Positions 38,956 to 50,586 of a stretch of 64,000 nt of DNA are shown here, one piece after another. This DNA is from Stenotrophomonas sp. SAU14A_NAIMI4_8 (lineage in GTDB: Bacteria; Pseudomonadota; Gammaproteobacteria; Xanthomonadales; Xanthomonadaceae), in contig NZ_CP025999.1 in NCBI RefSeq assembly GCF_003086695.1, positions 4,230,344-4,294,343 of the forward strand. The letters run 5' to 3'. Made by a program: the position numbers and the translations under genes. Position 1 is the first letter of the stretch. Each line of letters opens with the position of its first letter. Below the pieces are notes generated by a model. It saw nothing but the letters and a program-made list of their open reading frames with translations. It did not search any database and had not been told where the DNA came from.

Positions 38956-41900
38956 TCACCACTCCGGAATGTAGTCATTCAAAAACGGGCGGGATGAATT
39001 AGGGACATAGTCAGCGCATCGCCTGGCACAGTTTTCACCAAGCTCACAGCTAGCGCCGCGCTTGTTTGCGCTCATATCTTTCAGATTGTCGTCGCGCATT
39101 TCTGAGTGGGTCCTCCGAGTACCGTCTCCATAGAGACCCAGGCGCCCCGCATAGTAGTCTTTCGTCTCCTTCATGGCCATCAACTCAAGTACAACTCCCG
39201 CGTTGCTTGTTACTTGAGTCGCCCGGCAAGCAGCAAGGCAGTGATAGAACTGATCCGCTCCGGAAATGTTCCTAGATTTCATCTCAGCGTTGTATCTCGA
39301 AAGAATCTTGGCCGCTACAATCGCATCCCCGATATCGGTAGCGGGAGGGGCTTCCGGCTGTTTCATGCGGTACTTACCGAACTGAAATTGACCAGATTCC
39401 AAGCCAAGCGGATCCAGATTTGAACTGGGGTTGGACTCAGCATAGGAGTACGTTGTCAACCCACCTGCCAACCCAATCGGGTCACTCTGCGAATACCTCC
39501 CCACCGCCGGGTCATACTCCCGCTGGTAGTTGTAGAACATCCCACTCGCATCCGTCGCCTGCTGCCCCGGGAAGCGCAGCGCCAGTTCGAACGCCACACC
39601 ATCACCGTCCGGGTCGGCACTCGGGATCTGGTTCCCAAACACTTCGCTCTTGTTGCTCCACTCCCAGATCGCCACATCCCGCACTGGGTCGATCACCACG
39701 CGCGGGGTACCCAGGTGATCGGGCTGGATGTAGGCCAGCTCCGGCACGCCCGCAGCGGGCACACTGATCAGCGCGACCGGGTAATTGTCCAGCCAGATGG
39801 CCTGCTGCTGCGCGTCACCACTGGCGCTGTAGTTGCCCAGCCATTGCCCTGCCTCGTCGTACAAGGTGATCTGCGCAGTGCCGCCCGCCGGGGTACGCAG
39901 CACGCGCTCACCGCGATGGTTGTAGGCATAGCTTTCCAGCACCGCGTTGCCCTGCTTCACCGCATTCATGCGGTTGCCGTCGTTGTAGGTGAACGCCTTG
40001 CTGCCAATGCTGGTGGTATTGCCCGCCGCATCATGGCCGCGGGCTTCGCCATCCACCGCAGTCAAGCGATGGCTGCTGGCGGGATAGGTATAACTGGCCA
40101 CACCGGCCGCGGTGGTCAATGCGGTGCGGTTGCCAGTGGCATCGTACGCGTAGGTCTCAATCGGCGTGCCCGTCGAACCGTCCTGAGTCTGGGTCAGACG
40201 GCCCAGCGTGTCGTAGGCATACGTGGCCAATACGGTTGAGCCCGCACCATTCTTCAGTTCGGTGATCGAACCCACCGGATCATAGCCATAGCTCAGCGAC
40301 AGGCCGCCTGCGGCCGGGTCATGCACGGCCTGCGGACGGTAGTCCAGGTCCAACGGGCGCTGCAACTGGCGGCCATTGCCGTAGGTCCAACCGGTAGCCG
40401 GGCCGAAGGCTGCATAGGTCACGTTGTCGACCACCACCTGCCGCGCTTGCCCCGGGCGGGTCAATCCAACCTGGCTGATGCGTCCCAAGGGATCGCGTAC
40501 ATAGTCGGCCACACTGCCATCGGGATAGGTCAGCGCGGTCAGGCGGCCCGCCTTGCTGTAGGCATAGCGCAAGGTGCTGGCCACACCGTTGATCGTCTGC
40601 ACCTTGCGGGTGATCTGGCCGAAGCGGTCGTGGCAGTACTGTGTGCTGCCATCGGCATGCAGTACCTGGCCCAGACGCCCCTTGGCGAAGCGCTCGTCGG
40701 TGGCACAGGCAGCCGGCGCCACATCGTAGCTGTAGCCGACATCCAGATTCGGATCTGGGTACGCAACACCGATCAAGCGATTGAGCGCGTCGTAACTGTA
40801 GGTGGCCGTAACGCCACGTGCATCGGTGCGGGTCTTGCGATTGCCCGCCGAATCCACGGTGAAGCTGGTGGTGCCGCTGTCGGGGCTGACCTGGCCGGTC
40901 AGGTCGCCGAATCCATTGTGGGCATAGGTAGTGTGCAACCCCTTGGGGTCGGTCACCTGGGTAACCTGATCCAGCGCGTTGTAATGGCTGCGGATCTCTG
41001 CCGCCACGCCGCCCACATCCTGCCGGGTCTGGGCCAGGCGGTTCAGCGGATCGTGCTGCTGGCTGGTCACGCGCTGCAGGGCGTCGGTTACCGTCTGCGG
41101 GTTGCCGTTGGCGTCGTAAGTGAAGCCGGTGGCATGGTTGCCCGCATCTTTCAGCGCGGTCAATTGGCCAAGGGTGTTGTAGGTCCGCGCCAGCGTGCGC
41201 CGCAGGGTGCCACCGGCATCCACGGTGTCTTCGTTGAGTCGGTTGCCGGCATCATCCAGCGTGTAGTGGATGGTGTTCCCGGCGCTGTCTGCGATATCGG
41301 TCAGGCGCTGGGCCGCGTCATACACGTAGGTGACGCTGCTGCCGTCAGGCTCGGTGACCTGTTGCACCTGGCCAGTGGGCCAGTAGCTGATCTGGGTCGA
41401 GCGGTCGTCAGCCGTGGTCGCGCCGCGCACCGTGATCGATGTCGGCCAACCGCGCGGGTGATAGCTGTAGTCGGTGACCACGCCGTTGCCATCGCGCACT
41501 GACAACGGGCGCCCGAAGGGATCGTAGGAAAGCGTCTCCGTGGTGTGGCCCAGCGCATTGCTGATGCTGCGCAGGTCGCCCTTGCGGAAACTGCAGGTGC
41601 CACCGCTTGCACAGCCCGCATCGTCCTGCGCGTAGTAGCGATGGATCGTGACATCGGAAACATCCGTGCGCGGCCCATCCACGCTGTGCAGCAGGCCGAT
41701 CAACCGGCAATCCGGCCCCTCCGATTCGCAATAGGTCTGCGTAGTGACACGCACATCACCGCTCACGATATCGCGCAGCGTGATTGCGGTCGGCTGCAGG
41801 CGCGCATTCCGGGTGACCCGCAGTTCCTGATTGCCGACGGTCTGCTGAACAATCCTGTTGCTTTCTGCAGCCGTTCGCACTTCGCGAATCCGCTCCTCTG

Positions 41901-43665
41901 GGGTGCCGGTCGCTTCGGTGGTGGTGGTGATGACCACGGCACCGTACACCGGATCGGCAGCATCGTTGTACGCAAAGGTCGTGCTTGTTCCCCGCTTGTC
42001 TGTGGACGACTGCAGACGGCGGCGGAAGTCCAGACTGGCAGACAGGTAGGTGTGGGTCGCAGTCCCCGTGGAATCGCTGATGCCGTTGACCTTTCGTGGC
42101 AGACCGTCACTGCCACTGGGCGTGAGCGCATATTCGCTCTGCTTCCCAAGCGCATCGGTCACGATGACCGGACCGGCAGCGGTGTATTCCAGATGGACGC
42201 CATCAATGCCCACCCCACCCTGCGAGCAGTCGCCAGAGTGACGGCTGCAGATCACGCGGCCCTTGGCATCGTAGCCAAACCAACTGTAGCGTTGCCCATC
42301 CTCGGCGGTTACGCCGGTAAGGTACGCAGGAAACCGTGTGTCTTCGTAGTGGTAGGTGCGAATGCCGCCATCGGCGTAGGTGGCCGTGGTCAGCTCGCCA
42401 CTTGCACTGTACCCATAGGAAACAAGCGTCTGGCCGCCCAGTGACAACCGCGAGATAAGCGAGTCGTTCTCAGCAGCGCCATATTCGAACTGCAGCTCGC
42501 GCCCGCTCGAATGCGAGACAGTCACCAGTCGCGCCTGCGCGTCGTAGGCGTATTCAAGCCAGGTGCCGTCCTCGAACTCTCGACGTTCCATCAGGCCGGA
42601 GGCATTGAACACGATACGTTCCTGCGCACGGGAGAGCAGCCAGCGCGTACCTTGCTGGACCACGCGATCGCCGCTGCCGTCGTTTGACTCGTAGTAGCTG
42701 CCACGGTTGGGAAACGCGCCCTGCGTACCGTCTTCGGACAGCAATCCCACCTTCAGCTCCGTTCCCGGCGGGAAGGTACTGCTGTCCACGCCAAGGGTCA
42801 GACGCAGATTGTGTGAATGGGTCCAGCCGGTGCCAAGCGCACCCCCAGGCGTGCTGGTCAGTGAATGGTAATGGCGACGGAAGTCGATCCAGCCCAGATC
42901 AAAGTCCGGCTCGGGCTGGCTCTTGTCACCGGTGGTCGGGTCGCAGGGGTTGCCCACCTTGCATTTGTTTGTCACAGGCGTGCTGACGTACTTGCGAAGC
43001 ATGGACAACGTGCCCGTATCCAGTATGGGCGGCATGGCACACATGCCCTTGGCCGCCTGCCAGGTCATGATCGTGGTGCTGGTGTTTGGGCACCTGACCT
43101 CACGCTGGCGCTGCAGGTAGCGCGTGCCAGTCACGAGTTCACAGGTGTTGGTGCTTGGATTCAGGTGGTAGAACGCAACCGTTGCGCCGCCTTGCTCACC
43201 CGTGTTGCTGCCATCGGCACCCGCACCTTGGCCGCCACCGGGAATGCCATCCCATTGCTCAGCGATTGTGACTTGCGTTGCGGGACACGAGGGTTGCTGG
43301 GGGATCTCTGCCTTGAGCGCAGCAGACAGATCTTCCAGGGAGTTGAACTCCTTCTGAGCATAGTGATAGACCCAATCGGTCTTGATGAGCTTGGCCGGCT
43401 TGATCGCATAGTCATAGATGACCTTGTTCGGCAGCGACGCCACACCCCGCACTTCCCAACTGAAGGGGCCATACTGTTGGTAATTCTGGTAGCGCTTCTC
43501 GACGTCCTGCTGCGCGAGCTTTTCGGTCGCACGGGCAATGCTTCCGGGTGCAAGCGCCAGCCATTCCTTCTTGACTTCCTGCGCCCATGCGCTGGCACCC
43601 ACGGCAAGACCCGGAAGGGCCAACGACAGTGCCAGCAGCCATTCGGCTTTGATTCGCTTGAACAT
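38956..43665 (-). CDS. Exported RHS/YD-repeat protein with a variable Cys-containing C-terminal tip
   Basis: 1569 residues. Sec signal peptide (LLALSLALPGLAVGASAWA, cleavage about residue 29), an unassigned region to about 235, a DUF6531-like entry (GNPCDPTTGDKSQPEPDFDL), then many YD repeats (for example YAYDAQARLVTV, YSYDALNRLIGV, YAYDTLGRLTQT) and the RHS core end GRYSQSDPIGLAGG near 1395. The tip begins after LDPLG at about 1417 and is 150 residues long with cysteines in YHCLAACRA and GASCELGENCARRC; this pattern occurs in other proteobacterial RHS tips of unknown activity. GC falls sharply at the core-tip boundary (near 39410). The ATG at 43665 was chosen for the signal peptide. Confidence 0.9.
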   Translation of the reverse strand: MFKRIKAEWLLALSLALPGLAVGASAWAQEVKKEWLALAPGSIARATEKLAQQDVEKRYQNYQQYGPFSWEVRGVASLPNKVIYDYAIKPAKLIKTDWVYHYAQKEFNSLEDLSAALKAEIPQQPSCPATQVTIAEQWDGIPGGGQGAGADGSNTGEQGGATVAFYHLNPSTNTCELVTGTRYLQRQREVRCPNTSTTIMTWQAAKGMCAMPPILDTGTLSMLRKYVSTPVTNKCKVGNPCDPTTGDKSQPEPDFDLGWIDFRRHYHSLTSTPGGALGTGWTHSHNLRLTLGVDSSTFPPGTELKVGLLSEDGTQGAFPNRGSYYESNDGSGDRVVQQGTRWLLSRAQERIVFNASGLMERREFEDGTWLEYAYDAQARLVTVSHSSGRELQFEYGAAENDSLISRLSLGGQTLVSYGYSASGELTTATYADGGIRTYHYEDTRFPAYLTGVTAEDGQRYSWFGYDAKGRVICSRHSGDCSQGGVGIDGVHLEYTAAGPVIVTDALGKQSEYALTPSGSDGLPRKVNGISDSTGTATHTYLSASLDFRRRLQSSTDKRGTSTTFAYNDAADPVYGAVVITTTTEATGTPEERIREVRTAAESNRIVQQTVGNQELRVTRNARLQPTAITLRDIVSGDVRVTTQTYCESEGPDCRLIGLLHSVDGPRTDVSDVTIHRYYAQDDAGCASGGTCSFRKGDLRSISNALGHTTETLSYDPFGRPLSVRDGNGVVTDYSYHPRGWPTSITVRGATTADDRSTQISYWPTGQVQQVTEPDGSSVTYVYDAAQRLTDIADSAGNTIHYTLDDAGNRLNEDTVDAGGTLRRTLARTYNTLGQLTALKDAGNHATGFTYDANGNPQTVTDALQRVTSQQHDPLNRLAQTRQDVGGVAAEIRSHYNALDQVTQVTDPKGLHTTYAHNGFGDLTGQVSPDSGTTSFTVDSAGNRKTRTDARGVTATYSYDALNRLIGVAYPDPNLDVGYSYDVAPAACATDERFAKGRLGQVLHADGSTQYCHDRFGQITRKVQTINGVASTLRYAYSKAGRLTALTYPDGSVADYVRDPLGRISQVGLTRPGQARQVVVDNVTYAAFGPATGWTYGNGRQLQRPLDLDYRPQAVHDPAAGGLSLSYGYDPVGSITELKNGAGSTVLATYAYDTLGRLTQTQDGSTGTPIETYAYDATGNRTALTTAAGVASYTYPASSHRLTAVDGEARGHDAAGNTTSIGSKAFTYNDGNRMNAVKQGNAVLESYAYNHRGERVLRTPAGGTAQITLYDEAGQWLGNYSASGDAQQQAIWLDNYPVALISVPAAGVPELAYIQPDHLGTPRVVIDPVRDVAIWEWSNKSEVFGNQIPSADPDGDGVAFELALRFPGQQATDASGMFYNYQREYDPAVGRYSQSDPIGLAGGLTTYSYAESNPSSNLDPLGLESGQFQFGKYRMKQPEAPPATDIGDAIVAAKILSRYNAEMKSRNISGADQFYHCLAACRATQVTSNAGVVLELMAMKETKDYYAGRLGLYGDGTRRTHSEMRDDNLKDMSANKRGASCELGENCARRCADYVPNSSRPFLNDYIPEW

Positions 43666-43879
43666 CCCTGTTCTCCACTCCTGGGCGGGGGTCGCACCGG
43701 CGGAGGAACACCCACACGCCAGCATCGCCATGGCGCGCTGTACGTCGGACCGTCCCTGTTCCGGTAACGCGGCTGGGCCGCATGGGCGAAGTTATCTCCG
43801 AAATAACCGGCACGTTCAAGGCATGAACTGTGCTATCGGTCGAATTTCGGATTATTCCTAGTGGCGTGAAGCACCAGCG

Positions 43880-44536
43880 TCACGCAGTGGCGGGTCCCAC
43901 GAGATACCGGCAACGACTCCCTTTGTCGCACACGTGGCGCGCCCTCTCTGCCGGCAGGTCGGGAGCTGGCCGATCCGGCCGCCGGTCCCTCACATCATCG
44001 CGCTCGTCGCGTCGGGCACGGCGCACGTCCCGCTTTACCAACCGCTCGCCGTCGAGCGCGTAGTTCCAGAACCCGTAACTGAAACGTGCATGCGTTCCCG
44101 ACGCGTCCGACCAGATCCGCACCGGCCTGGACTGCCCAGGCGTGGCCTCGACACCCGGCCCGAGGAGCTTCACTCTACCCACCCACTGCAATCCTGAGAG
44201 CGTACGCACCTCTCGATGCGCGTGTTCGCCGTGCGTAGGCCGGTAGATCACATGCTGGGCATCCTCGAACAAAGGCGCGGTGGGATCTCGAACAAGATGC
44301 AGAACGGTGTCGTGGAGATCGACCGTAAGCTCATCAGCGGCCAAGGCCGCCTCGTTCACGCGAACACGGCGTACCCAGTCCACATCGTCGCCAACACTGC
44401 GCAGTTCCTGTGCCGCTTCATCCAGCATTGCATCTGGAAGCATCTGCAGCAGTGGCTCGGCCGCCATGGCGGGCCCGATAGAGGCCAGCAAGCAGACCGT
44501 CACTGCCATCCATCTTGTGATTGCATACCTTCGCAT
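43880..44536 (-). CDS. Exported protein of unknown function upstream of the RHS gene
   Basis: 218 residues with a signal peptide (MAVTVCLLASIGPAMAAEP). The mature part includes LLQMLPDAMLDEAAQELR, LHLVRDPTAPLFEDAQHVIY, LQWVGRVKLLGPGVEATPGQ and GTHARFSYGFWNYALDGER, then a low-complexity Arg/Asp-rich tail (about 165-205). No family recognised. AAGGA lies 9 bases before the ATG. It is 215 bp upstream of the RHS gene on the same strand. Confidence 0.6.
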   Translation of the reverse strand: MRRYAITRWMAVTVCLLASIGPAMAAEPLLQMLPDAMLDEAAQELRSVGDDVDWVRRVRVNEAALAADELTVDLHDTVLHLVRDPTAPLFEDAQHVIYRPTHGEHAHREVRTLSGLQWVGRVKLLGPGVEATPGQSRPVRIWSDASGTHARFSYGFWNYALDGERLVKRDVRRARRDERDDVRDRRPDRPAPDLPAERARHVCDKGSRCRYLVGPATA

Positions 44537-44835
44537 CGCATGTTCCTTCCAGGATCAAGAGAAATGCTGCAGCTGGACGCACGCTGCAACGGATCAATGA
44601 TTGGAATGAAGGTACGTCCACGTGCAGGGACGTCGCTCACACTATGAATCGTGCGTATGAAATCAGCAGAAATCGAAGGCTTCACCGATAGCGAAACGGC
44701 TCAACGACGTCGTGCAATGTCGGTAGCAGGCAATCTCACACAGGATCTACTGATCCAACAAGAAGCCTGATCGACGGAAGTGGGTTCAGCCGCGGCAGAT
44801 CGCGACAAGCCCGCCAGCGACCTGGCAACACCCCA
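44537..44835. other. Intergenic region without a clear gene
   Basis: About 300 bp between the 44536 start and the end of the Coa1-like gene. No REP was seen. A plus-strand frame of 37 codons (44657-44770; contains AQRRRAMSVAGNL) lacks a ribosome site and is probably not a gene. Should contain the promoter of the 43880-44536 gene; no clear -10/-35 pair stands out. Confidence 0.5.
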
Positions 44836-45351
44836 TCACAACGCCAACCCCGCCCCACACCCGCCCCGCGCACGGCATTCCCGCAGCGCACACGCTTCTG
44901 CGGCCTCCGCATCGTCCAGCGCGCTCAGGTCGAAGGTCTGTTCGTCTTCGCCCAGCACGTACATCACCGGGTAATCCCAGACGTCATCACGTCGGCTGCC
45001 CTGTACGAACAGGCGCCCGCGCGCATCCGGTCCCTGCAGGCCGACGATCAGGCCAACATTGCGCTGGCCGTCGATTGCGGTCTGCATGCTGCCCACCGGC
45101 ATTGCGTCGGCCTGCAGCGGTTCGCCGAAGGCCTGCACCAGTTCAATGCTGCACCCGGCGCGGCGCATGGCCTCGCGCATGGGTGCGCTGTCACGCGCGG
45201 CCTCGCTCCAGCGCAGCAGGCTCCACGCGGTGGCGCCGCCCAGGCTGGCCAGCAGCAGCACCACGGCCAGCGGCATGGCCCAGCGCCAGTGGCGCCGCCA
45301 CCAGCCGGTGGCGGGGGCGGCATGTGCGGGGACGGGCGGTGGCAGCGGCAT
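44836..45351 (-). CDS. Coa1 (cytochrome c oxidase assembly factor 1)-like membrane protein
   Basis: 171 residues: a Pro-rich start, one membrane helix (about 24-46) and a soluble domain (SIELVQAFGEPLQADAMPVG, GLIVGLQGPDARGRLFVQGS, DYPVMYVLGEDEQTFDLS) resembling the Coa1 domain of cytochrome oxidase assembly factor 1 proteins. The link to oxidase assembly is by family resemblance; no oxidase gene is near. It follows the S9 peptidase gene by 24 bp on the same strand. Confidence 0.65.
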   Translation of the reverse strand: MPLPPPVPAHAAPATGWWRRHWRWAMPLAVVLLLASLGGATAWSLLRWSEAARDSAPMREAMRRAGCSIELVQAFGEPLQADAMPVGSMQTAIDGQRNVGLIVGLQGPDARGRLFVQGSRRDDVWDYPVMYVLGEDEQTFDLSALDDAEAAEACALRECRARGGCGAGLAL

Positions 45352-45375
45352 CGGCGGGCTCCTTCCCAGTCGCGA

Positions 45376-47619
<2,244 letters not shown>

Positions 47620-47682
47620 TCAGTGTCCATCCTAACCAAGCCGGTGCGCGAAGGCAGCATGACCTTCTGCCCATGGCCAGCG

Positions 47683-47721
47683 GGGGTCAGAGCCCTTTGC
47701 GGCGCAAAGGGATCTGACCCC
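47683..47721. repeat. GGGTCAGAG-family palindrome
   Basis: GGGGTCAGAGCCCTTTGCGG, then CGCAAAGGGATCTGACCCC. Single unit between the GST and S9 peptidase genes. Confidence 0.85.
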
Positions 47722-47735
47722 GGTTTCGCCAAGCT

Positions 47736-48425
47736 TCAGCGCTGGCCGAACAGCTGCTTGCGCTCTTCGTCGCTCAGCGGCTTGCCGGCGTTGGGGTTCA
47801 CCTTGTCGCGCAGGGCGTAGGCGCGCTGGGTGGCCGGGCGTGCGGCGATGGCTTCGTGCCAGCGCTTCAGGTTCGGGAACGCGGCAAAGTCGACCGGAAT
47901 CTTGTCGTAGGCGCCAATCCACGGGTAGCTGGCCATGTCGGCAATGCTGTACTCGGCACCGCCCAGGTAGGCGTGCTCGGCCAGGCGCTTGTCCATCACC
48001 CCGTGCAGGCGGCGCACTTCGTTGTCGTAGCGCTCGATGGCGTAGCCGATCTTTTCCGGCGCATACACGTTGAAATGGCCCATCTGCCCGCTCATCGGGC
48101 CCAGTCCGGCCATCTGCCAGAACAGCCATTCCAGGGTGGCGATGCGCCCGCGCGGGTCGGCGGGCAGGAACTGGCCGGTCTTTTCGGCCAGGTACAGCAG
48201 GATCGCGCCGGATTCGAACACGCTCTGCGCGGCGCCGCCGTCGGCCGGGGCATGGTCGACGATGGCCGGCATCTTGTTGTTGGGCGAAATGGCCAGGAAA
48301 TCGGGCTTGAACTGGTCGCCGGCGCCGATGTTGACCGGGTGTACGCGGTAATCCAGTCCGGTTTCTTCCAGCAGCAGGGTCACTTTGTGGCCGTTCGGGG
48401 TGGGCCAGTAATACAGGTCGATCAT
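47736..48425 (-). CDS. Glutathione S-transferase family protein (YfcG/Nu-class type)
   Basis: 229 residues: thioredoxin-fold N-terminal domain with [17 protein letters not shown], the cis-Pro region NKMPAIVDH and [15 protein letters not shown], then an all-alpha C-terminal domain ([37 protein letters not shown]). The TPNGHKV motif is typical of YfcG/YghU-like (Nu-class) enzymes, which have disulfide reductase activity with glutathione. The ATG at 48425 begins the conserved domain. Confidence 0.9.
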   Translation of the reverse strand: MIDLYYWPTPNGHKVTLLLEETGLDYRVHPVNIGAGDQFKPDFLAISPNNKMPAIVDHAPADGGAAQSVFESGAILLYLAEKTGQFLPADPRGRIATLEWLFWQMAGLGPMSGQMGHFNVYAPEKIGYAIERYDNEVRRLHGVMDKRLAEHAYLGGAEYSIADMASYPWIGAYDKIPVDFAAFPNLKRWHEAIAARPATQRAYALRDKVNPNAGKPLSDEERKQLFGQR

Positions 48426-48535
48426 GGCGTCGGCTCGGCGTCGTTCAGGAAAGTGCCAGTCTAGTGCGTTGGTTGGCTTGGCACCGTCATGGTGGGCCGG
48501 TAACCTCGCCGCTTCCCCGCAACGCACTGTCCTGC

Positions 48536-49159
48536 ATGAGCCCCCAACGCCCCCTGTCCCCGCTGTCCTCGCTGATCTTCGCCTCGCGCTGGCTGCAGCT
48601 GCCGCTGTACCTGGGCCTGATCGTGGCGCAGTGCGTCTACGTGTTCCTGTTCGGCAAGGAGCTGTGGCACCTGATTTCCCACTCGGCCTCGATGGGCGAG
48701 CAGCAGATCATGCTGATCGTGCTGGGCCTGATCGACGTGGTGATGATTTCCAACCTGCTGGTGATGGTGATCGTGGGTGGCTATGAAACCTTCGTGTCGC
48801 GCCTGCGCCTGGAAGGTCACCCGGACCAGCCGGAATGGCTGAGCCACGTCAATGCCAGCGTGCTGAAGGTGAAGCTGGCGATGGCGATCATCGGCATTTC
48901 CTCCATCCACCTGCTGAAGACCTTCATCGCCACCGGCGCGCTGGGCGGCATTCCGCTGTGCACCCCGGAACAGATGAACGTGGCCGCCGCCAACATCGGC
49001 GCCGCCAAGTGCTCGATGCTGACCGCCGATGGCGTGCTCTGGCAGACCATCATCCACTGCGTGTTCATCCTGTCGGCCATCGGCATTGCCTGGACCGACA
49101 AGCTGATGTCCAACGGCCACGACAAGGCCGACAACCACGGCAAGAGCGGCGCGCACTGA
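48536..49159 (+). CDS. UPF0114 (YqhA-like) membrane protein
   Basis: 207 residues of the UPF0114/YqhA family. Three or four membrane segments (about 22-45, 60-85, 120-145 and 170-190), with the family blocks [28 protein letters not shown] and [20 protein letters not shown]. Function unknown. A 10-bp hairpin lies 9 bp after the stop (49168-49198), without a T tract. Confidence 0.88.
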   Translation: MSPQRPLSPLSSLIFASRWLQLPLYLGLIVAQCVYVFLFGKELWHLISHSASMGEQQIMLIVLGLIDVVMISNLLVMVIVGGYETFVSRLRLEGHPDQPEWLSHVNASVLKVKLAMAIIGISSIHLLKTFIATGALGGIPLCTPEQMNVAAANIGAAKCSMLTADGVLWQTIIHCVFILSAIGIAWTDKLMSNGHDKADNHGKSGAH

Positions 49160-49358
49160 GCCCTGCGGGCCGGCAGCCGCCCCGTGCTGCTGCCGGCCAC
49201 GGCCACTGCCCTTGTACGCGATGGCGGCGGGGATGCTAGATTGCACCCTCGCCGCAGTCGGCGCCGGCGTCGGGAAACGCCGGCGACCACGCCCGGATCC
49301 CGATCCCGGCGCTGCAGCCACACGCACTACGTAACGTCGTCTTCTAAAGGGGAGCAGG

Positions 49359-50375
49359 ATGTCGCACGTCTCTACGATCGCTGCCGCGCGCCGGTGGATG
49401 CCGGTTGCCCTGGTGCTGGCCCTGGCGGCCTGCTCGGGCAAGGAAGAAACACCCGCCGCTGCCGCACCCGGCGCCGCCGCGCCCGCCGCAACGGCCCCGG
49501 CCGATGCCGCCGCACCGGCGGTCGCCGCCAAGGTGCAGTCGATGGGCACCGAACAGCTGCGCGAGGCCGCCAGCCAGGCCCTGCGCGAGAACCGCATGTA
49601 CGCGCCGGCCGGCGACAACGCCATCGAGTACTACCTGGCCCTGCGTGACAAGACCCCGGACGACGCCTCGGTGAAGAGCGCGCTGACCGACCTGCTGCCG
49701 TACACGCTGATTGCCGCCGAACAGCACCTGGGCCGCGAGGACTTCAGCGAAGCCCAGCGGCTGGTGGCGCTGATCGAGAAGGTGGACCCGTCCGCCCCGG
49801 CCCTGCCGCGCCTGAAGGAAGGCATGACCAAGGGCGTGCAGGTGGCCGCCAAGCGCACCGAAGACGAGACCGCCAAGGTCAAGAAGGACGCCGAGGACCG
49901 CGCCAAGCAGCTGGTGGAACAGCAGCGCCTGGCCGACCAGCGGGTGAAGGAAGCCGAGGCCGCCAAGCAGATTGCCGCCCAGCAGGACGCGGCGCGCCGC
50001 GACAGCGAACGCCAGGATGCCGAACGCCAGGCCGCCGCACGCCGCGAGGCCGAGCAGAAGCAACAGCAGGCGGCTGCCCAGGCCGCGACGGCCGCGCGCC
50101 AGGCCGCTGCCACCGCGGCACCGAGCCTGCGCCCGGTCAGCACGCCGGCGCCGCGCTATCCGTCTGAGGCGCTGCGCTCGGGTACGTCTGGCGAAGTGCT
50201 GGTGGAAATCACCGTGGGCACCGACGGTTCGGTGACCAATGCACGCGTGCTGCGCGCCACGCCGTCGCGCGTGTTCGACCGCGAGGCACTGAACGCGGTG
50301 AAGCGCTGGCGCTTCGAGCCGGTGGGGGCACCGGTCACCACCCGCCGCACGCTGGTGTTCGCTCCGGGCGGTTGA
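49359..50375 (+). CDS. Lipoprotein with a coiled coil and a TonB C-terminal domain
   Basis: 338 residues: lipobox LALAAC (Cys about residue 25), an Ala/Pro-rich linker, a helical region (60-155), a long Lys/Glu/Gln/Ala-rich coiled coil (about 165-240) and a C-terminal TonB domain (PRYPSEALRSGTSGEVLVEI, FDREALNAVKRWRFEPVG). Energy-transducing TonB normally has an N-terminal inner-membrane helix, so a lipid anchor is unusual; a periplasmic or outer-membrane scaffold is more likely. GGGGAG precedes the ATG; a terminator follows. Confidence 0.85.
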   Translation: MSHVSTIAAARRWMPVALVLALAACSGKEETPAAAAPGAAAPAATAPADAAAPAVAAKVQSMGTEQLREAASQALRENRMYAPAGDNAIEYYLALRDKTPDDASVKSALTDLLPYTLIAAEQHLGREDFSEAQRLVALIEKVDPSAPALPRLKEGMTKGVQVAAKRTEDETAKVKKDAEDRAKQLVEQQRLADQRVKEAEAAKQIAAQQDAARRDSERQDAERQAAARREAEQKQQQAAAQAATAARQAAATAAPSLRPVSTPAPRYPSEALRSGTSGEVLVEITVGTDGSVTNARVLRATPSRVFDREALNAVKRWRFEPVGAPVTTRRTLVFAPGG

Positions 50376-50403
50376 TCCACCCGCCACGACGGCATGCTGC
50401 CTG

Positions 50404-50432
50404 CAGGGCCCGGAGCGATCCGGGCCCTGTTG
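50404..50432 (+). terminator. Hairpin terminator after the TonB-domain gene
   Basis: Perfect 11-bp stem CAGGGCCCGGA / TCCGGGCCCTG with a GCGA loop, followed by a weak T-rich stretch (TTGCGTTG). Confidence 0.65.
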
Positions 50433-50586
50433 CGTTGCGGGTGTCTTGCCGTGGGTAGGGAACCTGTCGCGTCTGGCTGCGAGGCGGCCGCCGTCGGCAT
50501 GCCGCAGGCCTTGCTGGCCTGTTACCCGCTCGCGCCGCAGTTGCGGGCCGTGCAGGCTGGGGGATTCCCTGCGCCAGGCACGCGCG

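Noticed and set aside
44657..44770. 37-codon plus-strand frame resembling a short antitoxin (RRRAMSVAGNL)
   Set aside because: No ribosome site and no toxin gene beside it; too short to support on sequence alone.
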